A stretch of DNA of 18,231 nucleotides from an uncultured Ruminococcus sp. (GTDB lineage: Bacteria; Bacillota; Clostridia; Oscillospirales; Ruminococcaceae), in contig CAMWGS010000012.1 of NCBI GenBank assembly GCA_947173865.1, positions 1 to 18,231 of the forward strand. Reading direction: 5' to 3'. Numbering within the stretch: the stretch's first letter is position 1; each line of letters opens with the position of its first letter. The notes below the pieces were generated by a model. The model searched no databases, was not told the origin of the DNA, and worked only from the letters and a program-made list of their open reading frames with translations. Positions 1-7,620 of the stretch are shown one piece after another. The position numbers were made by a program, and so were the translations under genes.

Positions 1-1
1 A

Positions 2-517
2 GGTGCGGCTGTAAGGCTTATGATTGTAGGTATTCCCAACGTTGGCAAATCGTCGCTTATAAACCGCCTTGCAGGTTCAAAGAGGGCGAAAGTCGAGGAC
101 AGACCAGGTGTTACACGTACAAAGCAGTGGGTTAAGCTTGATAATAATGTTGAACTGCTTGATATGCCGGGAGTACTCTGGCCTAAATTTGAAGACCAGA
201 ATGTTGCTATTAAACTTGCCTTTACCGGTGCGGTAAGTGACGATATTCTTGACATTGAAACTCTTGCAATGAAACTGCTTGTGTTCCTCAAGGAAAATTA
301 TCCGCAGTCGCTTAAAGAACGCTACAAAATAGATTATACCGACGACGAGAGCGGACTTGATTTGCTTGAAAAAATCGGTAAAAAGCGTGGTATGATGATT
401 TCGGGTGGAGAAATCAACACCGAAAGAGCCGCAATAACGGTAATTGACGAGTTCAGAAGTGCAAAATTAGGACGTATTACACTGGAATTGTCGGAGGTGA
501 AGAAAGATGAAGGATGA
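2..517 (+). CDS. rbgA: Ribosome biogenesis GTPase RbgA/YlqF, C-terminal part (5' end outside window)
   Basis: This is a circularly permuted GTPase that acts late in 50S subunit assembly in the cytoplasm. The frame is open to the left edge and reads GAAVRLMIVGIPNVGKSS, so the Met at position 20 is internal and the real start is upstream. Visible in order are the G1/P-loop GIPNVGKSS, the G2 region with GVTRTKQW, the G3 motif DMPG followed by VLWPKF, and then the helical C-terminal domain typical of the family. The G4/G5 motifs, which precede G1 in this permuted family, must lie outside the window. The stop overlaps the next gene by 11 bases, which suggests translational coupling. The family assignment is firm. 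That this copy works in 50S assembly is inferred from Bacillus RbgA. Confidence 0.93.
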   Translation, partial: GAAVRLMIVGIPNVGKSSLINRLAGSKRAKVEDRPGVTRTKQWVKLDNNVELLDMPGVLWPKFEDQNVAIKLAFTGAVSDDILDIETLAMKLLVFLKENYPQSLKERYKIDYTDDESGLDLLEKIGKKRGMMISGGEINTERAAITVIDEFRSAKLGRITLELSEVKKDEG

Positions 518-827
518 AACAAGAAAGAAACTTGAAGAAATCGCACAGAGATATTCAAAGTACGGTGTTACACTTATGGAATGTATAAGTATATATAACA
601 GTGGTGTTGAATTTGGAATAAGTGAGGAATCCGCTGTTATAGGACTTCGTCTGGCGTTGTCGAATAAGTTCAACGAACATGAATATTTTACCAGTGCGGA
701 CGTTGCTACAATTACAGGTGAAACCGTTGAAGAAGTAAATCAGAGAATAGAAGAAAACAAGGAAGAACTTATGAACAACGGTTCTGTTGTTGAAGTTTCG
801 AGCCCGATACCTGATTTATTCAATTAA
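507..827 (+). CDS. Unrecognised conserved-looking 106-residue protein between rbgA and rnhB
   Basis: I do not recognise this family. The protein is cytoplasmic-looking, with no signal peptide or membrane segment, and appears mostly helical and acidic. An N-terminal charged helix (MKDETRKKLEEIAQRYSKYG) is followed by a hydrophobic middle (about residues 22-52). Next comes a stretch around residues 60-85 (TSADVATITGETVEEVNQRI) that could be a small helix-turn-helix-like or helical hairpin. The tail is probably disordered and ends in PIPDLFN. A GGAGGT ribosome binding site at 493-498 lies 8 bases before the ATG, inside the end of rbgA. The 11-base overlap with rbgA and the short gap to rnhB place it in the same transcription unit. 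It is real by context and codon pattern, but no function can be assigned. Confidence 0.8.
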   Translation: MKDETRKKLEEIAQRYSKYGVTLMECISIYNSGVEFGISEESAVIGLRLALSNKFNEHEYFTSADVATITGETVEEVNQRIEENKEELMNNGSVVEVSSPIPDLFN

Positions 828-853
828 TATGATATTTCAAAGGAGGGTTTATT

Positions 854-1480
854 GTGTCAAGAATAATTCTCCATAAGGAACTGTTTGATTATGACAGTAC
901 ACTCAGAAAGGACTTTCCCGTTATATGCGGTGTGGATGAAGCAGGGCGAGGGCCTTTGGCAGGAGATGTCTATACAGCAGCCGTTATACTTAGTGACGGT
1001 GTACTGATAGATTACCTCAATGACAGCAAGAAAATTTCTGAAAAACGCCGTGAAAAGCTTTATGACGAAATTATTGAAAAGGCAGACGCTTATTGTATAG
1101 CGACCGCTTCCGTTTCCGAAATAGACAGCCTTAATATTTTAAAGGCGACTATGCTGGCAATGAAAAGAGCGGTTGAGGGACTTGGTGTAAAACCTGACCT
1201 TGCCCTCATTGACGGTAACAAAACGCCTGAGCTTGAATGTGAAAGCCGTTTTGTCATAAAGGGTGACGCTACTTCTGCCTCGATTTCTGCGGCTTCTGTG
1301 CTTGCAAAAGTTGCCCGTGACCGATATATGAAAGAACTTTCTGAAAAATATCCCGAATACTGTTTTGAAAAGCACAAGGGTTACGGTACTAAACTACATT
1401 ACGAAATGCTTGAAAAATACGGTATATCCGACGTTCACCGCATAACTTTCCTTAAAAAGCTTAATCATGAAAGCGAGTGA
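854..1480 (+). CDS. rnhB: Ribonuclease HII
   Basis: This enzyme cuts the RNA strand of RNA/DNA hybrids and removes single ribonucleotides misinserted in DNA. The 208-residue length is normal for the family. The N-terminal signature GVDEAGRGPLAG gives the catalytic pair Asp28 and Glu29. Asp120 lies in LIDGN and Asp138 in KGDATSASISAASVLAKVARD, completing the metal-binding acidic set, and the C-terminal KHKGYGTKLHYE segment is also typical. The start is GTG at 854, chosen because the strong AGGAGGG ribosome binding site at 841-847 is correctly spaced and no ATG fits the family N-terminus. The 3' end overlaps yraN by 14 bases, the arrangement commonly seen for rnhB-yraN. Confidence 0.96.
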   Translation: MSRIILHKELFDYDSTLRKDFPVICGVDEAGRGPLAGDVYTAAVILSDGVLIDYLNDSKKISEKRREKLYDEIIEKADAYCIATASVSEIDSLNILKATMLAMKRAVEGLGVKPDLALIDGNKTPELECESRFVIKGDATSASISAASVLAKVARDRYMKELSEKYPEYCFEKHKGYGTKLHYEMLEKYGISDVHRITFLKKLNHESE

Positions 1481-1844
1481 AACGGGAAAACTCGGCGAGG
1501 AAAAAGTATGTGCCTATCTTGAAGAACTCGGCTACAGGATTGTTGTCCGTAATTACAGGATAAGGGGCGGAGAAATCGACATAATCGCCGAAAACGGTGA
1601 ATATATTGCGTTTGTTGAGGTCAAGTCAAGAAAGCCCGACAGCCTTGTGACAGGCTTTGAGGCAGTGAACAGACGTAAAAAAGGTCTTATAATCAGGACC
1701 GCTGCTGATTATTGCTGTAAGAATCCAAGTACACTGCAACCGAGATTCGACGTTGCACAGGTCATTATTGATGACGGAAAGGTGAACAGCATTGATTATA
1801 TTTTTAATGCCTATGATACAACAGGCTACAATTTCATTTTCTGA
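1467..1844 (+). CDS. YraN/UPF0102 family nuclease-fold protein
   Basis: This is a 125-residue protein of the UPF0102 (YraN) family, which has a restriction-endonuclease-like fold related to archaeal Holliday junction resolvases. Its cellular role is not established. The N-terminal ETGKLGEEKVCAYLEELGY helix is characteristic. The metal-binding core is visible as Glu36 and Asp38 in GGEIDIIA and Glu51-x-Lys53 in FVEVKSR, the E/D-ExK arrangement expected for an active nuclease. The start overlaps the end of rnhB by 14 bases and thrC follows 11 bases downstream, so it belongs to the same operon. Family membership is near certain from motifs; involvement in DNA repair or recombination is only suggested by fold and by its rnhB neighbour. 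Confidence 0.92.
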   Translation: MKASETGKLGEEKVCAYLEELGYRIVVRNYRIRGGEIDIIAENGEYIAFVEVKSRKPDSLVTGFEAVNRRKKGLIIRTAADYCCKNPSTLQPRFDVAQVIIDDGKVNSIDYIFNAYDTTGYNFIF

Positions 1845-1855
1845 AGGGTGATAAT

Positions 1856-3349
1856 ATGTTTTACAACAGCACAAGAAACAGTACTGTAAAAGTAAGCAGT
1901 GCTGAGGCTATTACTCAGGGAATTTCTGTGGACGGAGGTCTTTTCGTTCCTGAAAGTATTCCGACACTTTCGCTTGATGAAATAAAAGCCGTCGGCGATA
2001 TGAGTTATGCCGATAGAGCTGCATTTGTCTTTTCAAAGTATCTTACCGACTTTACAGATGCGGAAATTCATTACTGTACGGATAATGCTTACAGTACAAA
2101 GAATTTTGAAACTGAAAGCATTGCGGAAATCGCTCATCTTTTTGACGGCACCTATATGCTTGAACTCTGGCACGGTCCTACGTGTGCTTTCAAGGATATG
2201 GCTTTACAGATTCTGCCTTATTTTCTGACGACTTCCGCAAAAAAAATCAATCTTGACAAAAAAATTGTGATTCTCGTTGCAACTTCAGGCGATACTGGAA
2301 AAGCCGCTCTTGAGGGATTCAAGGACGTTGAGGGTACTTCTATAATGGTATTCTATCCCGAGGACGGCGTTAGTCCGATGCAGAAACGTCAGATGAAAAC
2401 TCAGGAAGGCTCAAATGTCGGAGTATGTGCATTAAAGGGTAATTTTGACGACTGTCAGAACGGTGTAAAGGCTATCTTTACGGACGATGACGTAAAAAAA
2501 CAGCTCGACGACAAGGGAATGATGTTCTCCAGTGCAAACTCTATCAACTGGGGCAGCCTTGTTCCGCAGATTGTCTACTATGTTTCTTCTTACGCCGAAC
2601 TCGTAAAGGACGGTGAAATAGAAGCAGGTGAGAAGATTAATATTGTTGTTCCTACAGGTAATTTCGGTAACATTCTTGCCGCTTACTATGCAAAGCATAT
2701 GGGTGTGCCTGTAAACAAGCTTATCTGTGCGTCAAATATAAACAACGTTCTTACTGATTTCATAAATACAGGCGTTTACGACAGAAACAGAAAGTTTTAT
2801 GCTACTGTTTCACCGTCTATGGATATTCTCATTTCAAGTAATCTCGAAAGACTTCTCTATCTCCTTACAGACAGAAACGATTCTATTATAAAAGAATGGT
2901 TCGGCAAGCTTTCAACTGAGGGCAGATATGAAGTAAGTGACGATATCAAGGCTAAAATCAGTGAAGAATTTTTTGCCAGCTGTTGCGACGACGTTCAGAC
3001 AAAGAATACTATTCACGAAATATATGAGAAATATTCCTATACCTGTGATACTCATACAGCTGTTGCAGTCAAGGTATATGAGGATTACAAGAAGGCTACA
3101 GGCGATACAACAAAGACTGTTATTGCGTCTACTGCAAGTCCGTACAAGTTCAGTGCGGCAGTTCTTGAAGCCGTACAGGATTCAAAGTCCGCTCTTGACG
3201 AATATGACATGATTGACAAGCTTGCAGAACTTTCAAAGATGCCTGTTCCGTCTGCTCTTGCTGACCTCAGAAACAAACCTGAAAGATTCAATGATGTTAT
3301 CGACAAGGCAGAACAGAAAAAATATGTTCTGGAAACTCTCGGTATCTGA
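1856..3349 (+). CDS. thrC: Threonine synthase
   Basis: This PLP-dependent enzyme converts O-phosphohomoserine to threonine, the last step of threonine synthesis. At 497 residues it is of the long bacterial/fungal type. Lys113 in HGPTCAFKDMALQ is the expected Schiff-base lysine. SGDTGKAALEGF, SANSINWGSLVPQIVYY and the phosphate-binding VPTGNFGNILAAYYAK follow in the family order. The N-terminus (YNSTRN, then VDGGLFVP) is also characteristic. An AAGGGTG ribosome binding site at 1844-1850 supports the ATG at 1856. The stop shares one base with the next start (TGATG). No T-box, threonine attenuator or other leader is seen, because the gene follows yraN by 11 bases, so regulation, if any, must come from the operon promoter. 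Confidence 0.96.
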   Translation: MFYNSTRNSTVKVSSAEAITQGISVDGGLFVPESIPTLSLDEIKAVGDMSYADRAAFVFSKYLTDFTDAEIHYCTDNAYSTKNFETESIAEIAHLFDGTYMLELWHGPTCAFKDMALQILPYFLTTSAKKINLDKKIVILVATSGDTGKAALEGFKDVEGTSIMVFYPEDGVSPMQKRQMKTQEGSNVGVCALKGNFDDCQNGVKAIFTDDDVKKQLDDKGMMFSSANSINWGSLVPQIVYYVSSYAELVKDGEIEAGEKINIVVPTGNFGNILAAYYAKHMGVPVNKLICASNINNVLTDFINTGVYDRNRKFYATVSPSMDILISSNLERLLYLLTDRNDSIIKEWFGKLSTEGRYEVSDDIKAKISEEFFASCCDDVQTKNTIHEIYEKYSYTCDTHTAVAVKVYEDYKKATGDTTKTVIASTASPYKFSAAVLEAVQDSKSALDEYDMIDKLAELSKMPVPSALADLRNKPERFNDVIDKAEQKKYVLETLGI

Positions 3350-4041
3350 TGAGCCTGTTTGTTATAGCTGATTTGCACTTGTGTCAGGGAAATCCCGAAA
3401 AGACCATGAGTATTTTCAGCGGCTGGAAAAACTATCAGGAACTTATTCGTAAAAACTGGCTTGAACTTATAAAAAACGACGATACTGTAGTACTTCCCGG
3501 CGATATTTCATGGGGAATGTCACTACAGGATTCATCACCCGATTTTCATTTTATTGAAAATCTTACAGGTGAAAAAATTATAATCAAAGGAAACCACGAC
3601 TACTGGTGGTCTACTAAAAAGAAAATGGAGGATTTTCTTACAGCGGAGGGTTGCAGAAGTATTAAAATTCTGCATAACAACCACTTTCGTTATGGGAATT
3701 ACGGGATATGTGGTACAAGAGGCTGGGTGAATATGCCCGGTGAAACACAGGACGAAAAGGTACTTAAACGTGAAGTACAGCGTCTTGAAACTTCAATAAA
3801 ATCTGCTCTCAGTGAAAATCTCGAACCCGTTGTATTTATGCACTATCCACCCATTTTCGCAACAAATTTCAACTATGACATACTTGAAATTCTTTACCGT
3901 TACAATATAAAAGATTGTTATTACGGTCATGTTCACGGTCGTTCCGCACATGAACTATGTATAAAAAATACATATGACGGTGTGAATTTTCATCTTGTTT
4001 CAGGTGATTATTTACAGTTTGTGCCTGAAAAAGTGATGTGA
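3349..4041 (+). CDS. Calcineurin-like metallophosphoesterase
   Basis: This is a predicted cytosolic two-metal phosphoesterase of 230 residues with no signal peptide. The metallophosphoesterase motifs appear in order: DLH (Asp8, His10), GDISWG with Asp52, GNHDYWW (Asn82, His83, Asp84), MHYPP, and the C-terminal GHVH at residues 193-196. The GDISWG...KGNHDYWW combination matches a bacterial subfamily annotated only as predicted phosphohydrolases, so the substrate is unknown; nucleotides, phosphodiesters or phosphoproteins are all possible. The ATG overlaps the thrC stop by one base, so translation is probably by reinitiation. It is the last gene of the upstream operon. Only a weak hairpin follows before the tig promoter. 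Confidence 0.9.
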   Translation: MSLFVIADLHLCQGNPEKTMSIFSGWKNYQELIRKNWLELIKNDDTVVLPGDISWGMSLQDSSPDFHFIENLTGEKIIIKGNHDYWWSTKKKMEDFLTAEGCRSIKILHNNHFRYGNYGICGTRGWVNMPGETQDEKVLKREVQRLETSIKSALSENLEPVVFMHYPPIFATNFNYDILEILYRYNIKDCYYGHVHGRSAHELCIKNTYDGVNFHLVSGDYLQFVPEKVM

Positions 4042-4073
4042 TTTGTAAAAAATGCAGAACTGTTGAAAATCAG

Positions 4074-4102
4074 TAGAAAAATTTTTTGAATTGTGGTATA
4101 AT
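4074..4102 (+). promoter_or_regulatory. Predicted sigma-A promoter of tig-clpP-clpX, extended -10 type
   Basis: A perfect -10 hexamer TATAAT lies at 4097-4102 and is preceded by TGG at 4094-4096, giving an extended -10. With a 17-base spacer the -35 is TAGAAA (4074-4079), which matches four of six consensus positions. Transcription would start about 30-35 bases before the tig ribosome binding site. No CtsR direct repeat or CIRCE element is visible around it, so heat-shock control by those repressors is not supported at this promoter. Confidence 0.75.
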
Positions 4103-4143
4103 ATACCAAGTATGTTATATAAATAATGGAGGATATACAAATC

Positions 4144-5451
4144 ATGAGTTTAAAATCATCAAACAAAACAGATGTAAACACTACTGAACTGGTTATCAGC
4201 ATTGATGCCGAAAAATTTGAAAATGCCGTTGAGAGAGAATATCAGCGTCAGAAGAAGAATATTCAGATTAAGGGATTCAGAAAGGGTCACGTTTCACGTA
4301 AGCTTGCCGAAAGAGAATTCGGTGAGGGTGCTTTCTATGAGGGTGCTATAAATGCACTTATCGGTCCTGAAATCGACAGTGCCGTAACAGGTCTTGGTCT
4401 TGTTCTCGTTGACAGACCTTCCGTTGAAGTTACTTCCATCGAAAAGGAAACAGGCGTTGAACTCAAGGCAGTATGCATCACAAAGCCTGAAATCGAAATT
4501 TCAGGTTATAAGGGTATGAAAGCTTCAAAGGCTGTAAAGGAAATTACAGACGAAGATATAGACAAGCAGATTCAGATGATTAGAAAGAAGAATGCCCGTA
4601 TAGTTTCAGTTGACGACAGAGCTGCTCAGCTTAACGACGAAGTTACTATTGATTTTGAAGGCTTCTTCGGTGACGAGGCTTTTGAAGGCGGTAAAGGTGA
4701 GGACCACCCGCTTGTACTCGGAAGCGGTCAGTTTATTCCCGGTTTTGAGGACCAGATTGTTGGTCACAGCATCGGTGAAGAATTTGATGTAAACGTTACA
4801 TTCCCCGAAGATTATCAGATGACTGAATATGCAGGCAAGGACGCTGTATTCAAGACAAAAATCAAGGCTATCAGCTTTGAGGAACTCCCTGAAATCAATG
4901 ATGACCTTATCAAAGATGCTACAGAGTTTGATACAGTGGACGAGTACAGAGCAGACATCAGAGCAAAGCTTGAAGATACTGCAAAGAGTCAGGCTGATTC
5001 AGAATTTGAAAATTCACTTATGAATTCTCTTATTGAAAAAGTTGATTCTCCTATCCCGAACTGTATGTTTGAGCAGAGAATTGATGCTATTGTACGTACT
5101 TTTGAACAGCAGCTCGCTCAGCAGGGTATGGACATCAAGCTTTATTTCCAGTATACAGGTATGAATATGGACGACTTCAGAGAGTCTTACAGAGACAGAG
5201 CTGTAAATGAAGTAAAGCTCAGACTCGCACTTGAAAAGATTACTGAAATTGAAAACTTTGAAGTTTCTGAAGATGAAATTAATGCAGGTCTTGTTGACAT
5301 TGCAGCAGCAAACAACGTTGACGTTGAAACTATCAAGAAGTTTATTCCTCTCAATGAGTATGTAATGGACCTCAAGGTTCAGAAGGCAGTTGACCTTATC
5401 AAAGAAACAGCTGTTGAAGAAGATGCTCCTGCTGAGGAAAACGCTGAATAA
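4144..5451 (+). CDS. tig: Trigger factor (ribosome-associated chaperone and prolyl isomerase)
   Basis: Trigger factor binds the ribosome exit tunnel and shields nascent chains. From the ATG at 4144 the protein is 435 residues. The ribosome-docking loop GFRKG is at residues 44-48, the same position as in other trigger factors. An FKBP-type prolyl isomerase domain follows (about 155-240, VTIDFEGFFGDEAFEGG and SGQFIPGFEDQI), then the helical C-terminal arms and an acidic Ala/Glu-rich tail. An ATG at 4126 would add six residues, but it overlaps the GGAGG ribosome binding site (4128-4132). The family N-terminus MSLKSSNK matches the 4144 start. It is the first gene of a tig-clpP-clpX block, a common arrangement linking folding and proteolysis. 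Confidence 0.96.
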   Translation: MSLKSSNKTDVNTTELVISIDAEKFENAVEREYQRQKKNIQIKGFRKGHVSRKLAEREFGEGAFYEGAINALIGPEIDSAVTGLGLVLVDRPSVEVTSIEKETGVELKAVCITKPEIEISGYKGMKASKAVKEITDEDIDKQIQMIRKKNARIVSVDDRAAQLNDEVTIDFEGFFGDEAFEGGKGEDHPLVLGSGQFIPGFEDQIVGHSIGEEFDVNVTFPEDYQMTEYAGKDAVFKTKIKAISFEELPEINDDLIKDATEFDTVDEYRADIRAKLEDTAKSQADSEFENSLMNSLIEKVDSPIPNCMFEQRIDAIVRTFEQQLAQQGMDIKLYFQYTGMNMDDFRESYRDRAVNEVKLRLALEKITEIENFEVSEDEINAGLVDIAAANNVDVETIKKFIPLNEYVMDLKVQKAVDLIKETAVEEDAPAEENAE

Positions 5452-5488
5452 TTCGGTGTAAGCCGTTTATTGTAAAAAAATATATAAA

Positions 5489-5519
5489 TGTTGTCCCGCC
5501 TGATTAATGTGGGACAACA
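5489..5519 (+). terminator. Hairpin between tig and clpP (attenuator, processing site or weak terminator)
   Basis: The inverted repeat TGTTGTCCC (5489-5497) and GGGACAACA (5511-5519) forms a 9-base-pair stem around a 13-base loop. An extra G-T and C-G pair can shorten the loop to 9. It is followed by ACGTTTTG rather than a real U-tract, so full intrinsic termination is doubtful. An A-rich run and TATATAAAT precede it. It may lower clpP-clpX transcription relative to tig or stabilise the tig mRNA 3' end. The stem is clear; its role is inferred. Confidence 0.5.
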
Positions 5520-5545
5520 ACGTTTTGTAGAAAGGGCGATGAATA

Positions 5546-6136
5546 ATGAGCAGTTTAGTACCTTATGTCGTTGAACAGACAAGCCGTGGAGAAAGGTCTT
5601 ATGATATTTTCTCACGTCTCCTCAATGACAGAATTATTATGCTTTCAGACCAGGTTAATGACGCTACGGCAAGTCTTGTAGTTTCACAGCTTTTATATCT
5701 CGAAGGGCAGGACAGTGAAAAGGATATTTCACTTTATATCAACAGTCCTGGCGGTTCAATTACTGCGGGAATGGCGATTTATGACACCATGAATTATATC
5801 AAGTGTGATGTTTCAACTATCTGTATAGGTATGGCTGCCTCAATGGGAGCGTTTCTGCTTTCGTCAGGTGCGAAGGGCAAGAGATTTTCGCTTCCAAACA
5901 GTGAGATTCTGATTCATCAGCCACTTATCTCAGGCGGACTTTCAGGACAGTGTACAGACATAAAGATTCATTCAGACCATCTTGTAAGAACACGTCAGAA
6001 AATGAATGAAATTCTTGCCGCAAATACAGGTAAGCCTATTGAACAGATTCAGATTGATACTGAACGTGATAATTATATGTACGCTAATGAAGCTATGGAA
6101 TACGGTCTTATTGATAAGGTTATCGAAAAAAGGTAG
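5546..6136 (+). CDS. clpP: ATP-dependent Clp protease proteolytic subunit ClpP
   Basis: ClpP is the serine peptidase that forms the tetradecameric chamber used by ClpX and ClpC. The 196-residue protein has no long propeptide. The catalytic triad is visible: Ser99 in GMAASMGAFLL, His124 in IHQPL and Asp175 in TERDNYM. The oxyanion segment NSPGGSITAGMAIYDTM is also present. The N-terminus VPYVVEQTSRGERSYDIFSRLL fits the mature, gate-forming end of ClpP. A GAAAGGG ribosome binding site lies about 9 bases upstream. clpX starts 9 bases after the stop, so the two are co-translated. The ClpC-type unfoldase at 7795-10137 is a second likely partner. Confidence 0.97.
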   Translation: MSSLVPYVVEQTSRGERSYDIFSRLLNDRIIMLSDQVNDATASLVVSQLLYLEGQDSEKDISLYINSPGGSITAGMAIYDTMNYIKCDVSTICIGMAASMGAFLLSSGAKGKRFSLPNSEILIHQPLISGGLSGQCTDIKIHSDHLVRTRQKMNEILAANTGKPIEQIQIDTERDNYMYANEAMEYGLIDKVIEKR

Positions 6137-6145
6137 GTTGTGTAA

Positions 6146-7438
6146 ATGGCTGAAAATTTCAAATCATGCAGTTTCTGCGGCAAGGGAGAAAACAGGGTTC
6201 AGACTATGATGTCGGCAGGTCTTGCCAATATCTGCGATGAATGTGTTTGTTACTGCTATGAAATGCTTTATGGTCCTGGACTTGCCAAAGCTAACCGAAA
6301 AGCCGCAAAATCTGACAATGAATCCGCTTCATCTGAAATCAAACTCCTGAAACCAGTTGAAATCAAGAAATTTCTTGACGAATATGTTATAGGTCAGGAC
6401 GACGCTAAAATTTCGCTTGCTGTTGCTGTGTATAATCATTATAAGCGTATTATGAGCCAGAATGAACAGGAAGAAAACAAAACCGATGATGTTGAACTTC
6501 AAAAAAGTAATGTTCTTCTTCTTGGTCCTACAGGTGTCGGAAAGACTTTTCTCGCACAGACCCTTGCAAAGCTTCTTAATGTTCCGTTTGCAATTGCTGA
6601 CGCTACTACCATTACAGAAGCAGGATATGTAGGTGACGACGTTGAAAACGTTCTGCTCAGGCTTATTCAGGCTGCCGATTACGATATAAAAGCGGCTGAA
6701 AAGGGTATTATATATATTGACGAAATCGATAAAATCGCAAGAAAGTCTGAAAATACTTCCCTTACACGTGATGTAAGCGGTGAGGGTGTTCAGCAGGCAC
6801 TTCTTAAAATTATTGAAGGTACTGTTTCAAATGTTCCCCCGCAGGGCGGAAGAAAACATCCTAATCAGGAAGTATTACAGATTAATACAAAAAATATTCT
6901 CTTTATTTGTGGTGGTGCGTTTGACGGTCTTGAAAAACAGATTCAGAGACGAATAGGAAAGTCGTCAATCGGTTTCGGCGGAGAAATAAAGTCACACGTT
7001 GAGGAAAAAGACAATATATTTAAAAAGGTTGTACCGAAAGACCTCGTAAAATTCGGTATGGTTCCTGAATTTATCGGACGACTTCCCGTTATATCTGTTC
7101 TCGAGGAACTTGACGAAAATTCACTTGTAAGAATACTTACAGAGCCTAAAAATGCTCTTGTAAAGCAGTACAGAAAGCTTTTTGAGTATGATGACATTGA
7201 GCTTGAAATTGAGCAGGACGCACTTATTTCGATTGCCAAGAAAGCAATATCCCAGAAAACAGGTGCAAGAGGTCTGCGTTCGATAATTGAGGCAGTTCTT
7301 ATGAAAACTATGTATTCTGTTCCGTCAGACGGCAGTATAGCAAAAGTTACTGTAACAGCAGAAAGTGTTGAAGGAACTGCACAGCCGATTCTTACAAACA
7401 GACGAAATAAAATAGTTGATTTTACAGACATAGCATAA
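6146..7438 (+). CDS. clpX: ATP-dependent Clp protease ATP-binding subunit ClpX
   Basis: ClpX is an AAA+ unfoldase that delivers substrates to ClpP. In the 430-residue protein the N-terminal zinc-binding domain has Cys8, Cys11, Cys30 and Cys33 in the C4 pattern used for dimerisation and adaptor binding. Walker A is GPTGVGKT (127-134), the pore loop GYVG is at 160-163 and Walker B is YIDEID with Asp192-Glu193. The RIGKSSIGFGGE region carries the IGF loop that docks on ClpP. TGARGLRSIIE marks the C-terminal small domain with the sensor-2 arginine. All functional elements look intact. An AAAGGT ribosome binding site (6129-6134) overlaps the clpP stop, and a strong terminator follows the gene. Confidence 0.97.
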   Translation: MAENFKSCSFCGKGENRVQTMMSAGLANICDECVCYCYEMLYGPGLAKANRKAAKSDNESASSEIKLLKPVEIKKFLDEYVIGQDDAKISLAVAVYNHYKRIMSQNEQEENKTDDVELQKSNVLLLGPTGVGKTFLAQTLAKLLNVPFAIADATTITEAGYVGDDVENVLLRLIQAADYDIKAAEKGIIYIDEIDKIARKSENTSLTRDVSGEGVQQALLKIIEGTVSNVPPQGGRKHPNQEVLQINTKNILFICGGAFDGLEKQIQRRIGKSSIGFGGEIKSHVEEKDNIFKKVVPKDLVKFGMVPEFIGRLPVISVLEELDENSLVRILTEPKNALVKQYRKLFEYDDIELEIEQDALISIAKKAISQKTGARGLRSIIEAVLMKTMYSVPSDGSIAKVTVTAESVEGTAQPILTNRRNKIVDFTDIA

Positions 7439-7441
7439 AAG

Positions 7442-7470
7442 AAAGGGCCACTTTAAAGTGACCCTTTTTT
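7442..7470 (+). terminator. Rho-independent terminator after clpX, possibly bidirectional
   Basis: The hairpin consists of AAAGGG (7442-7447) pairing with CCCTTT (7462-7467), one C-A mismatch, and an inner CACT/AGTG stem closed by a TTAA loop. It runs into T6 (7465-7470), a classic terminator for clpX. Read on the other strand, the stem is followed by TTTCTTTTA, so it may also stop the convergent small gene at 7483-7620. Confidence 0.88.
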
Positions 7471-7482
7471 GTTGGTGCTTAA

Positions 7483-7620
7483 TCAGCAGCCACAGCCGCA
7501 GCCGTTGTTGTTACAGCCACAGTCATTGTTGTTGTTGCCGCAGCCACCGCAGATAACGAGGAAGAGGATGATTAAGAGAATGATGCACCAGCAGTTATTG
7601 CCTTCAAAACAGTTACACAT
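7483..7620 (-). CDS. Cys/Gly/Asn-rich membrane mini-protein, 45 residues
   Basis: This very small protein begins MCNCFEGNNCWC, continues with one hydrophobic segment (about residues 13-23, IILLIILFLVI) and ends in a low-complexity tail of CG, NNNN and GCGCGC units. I count 11 cysteines in 45 residues. The ATG at 7620 is chosen because AAGGAG lies 9 bases upstream on the same strand; an earlier ATG at 7722 would add a lysine-rich leader with no ribosome binding site. No catalytic domain is present. Similar short Cys/Gly-rich single-span proteins occur in Clostridia but are uncharacterised as far as I know. It could be a spore or envelope component, a metal-binding membrane peptide, or a peptide substrate. 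The gene converges on clpX and diverges from the clpC-like gene. Confidence 0.72.
   Translation of the reverse strand: MCNCFEGNNCWCIILLIILFLVICGGCGNNNNDCGCNNNGCGCGC

Noticed and set aside
4042..4092. Terminator after the metallophosphoesterase gene
   Set aside because: Only a 4-base ACTG/CAGT stem precedes the A/T-rich stretch, which is too weak to call.
4126..4143. Earlier ATG for trigger factor
   Set aside because: The ATG overlaps the ribosome binding site itself and adds residues not typical of the family; 4144 fits better.
6943..7431. 162-codon open frame on the - strand inside clpX
   Set aside because: It is antisense to conserved ClpX sequence, low-complexity Ser/Ile-rich, and has no family motifs.
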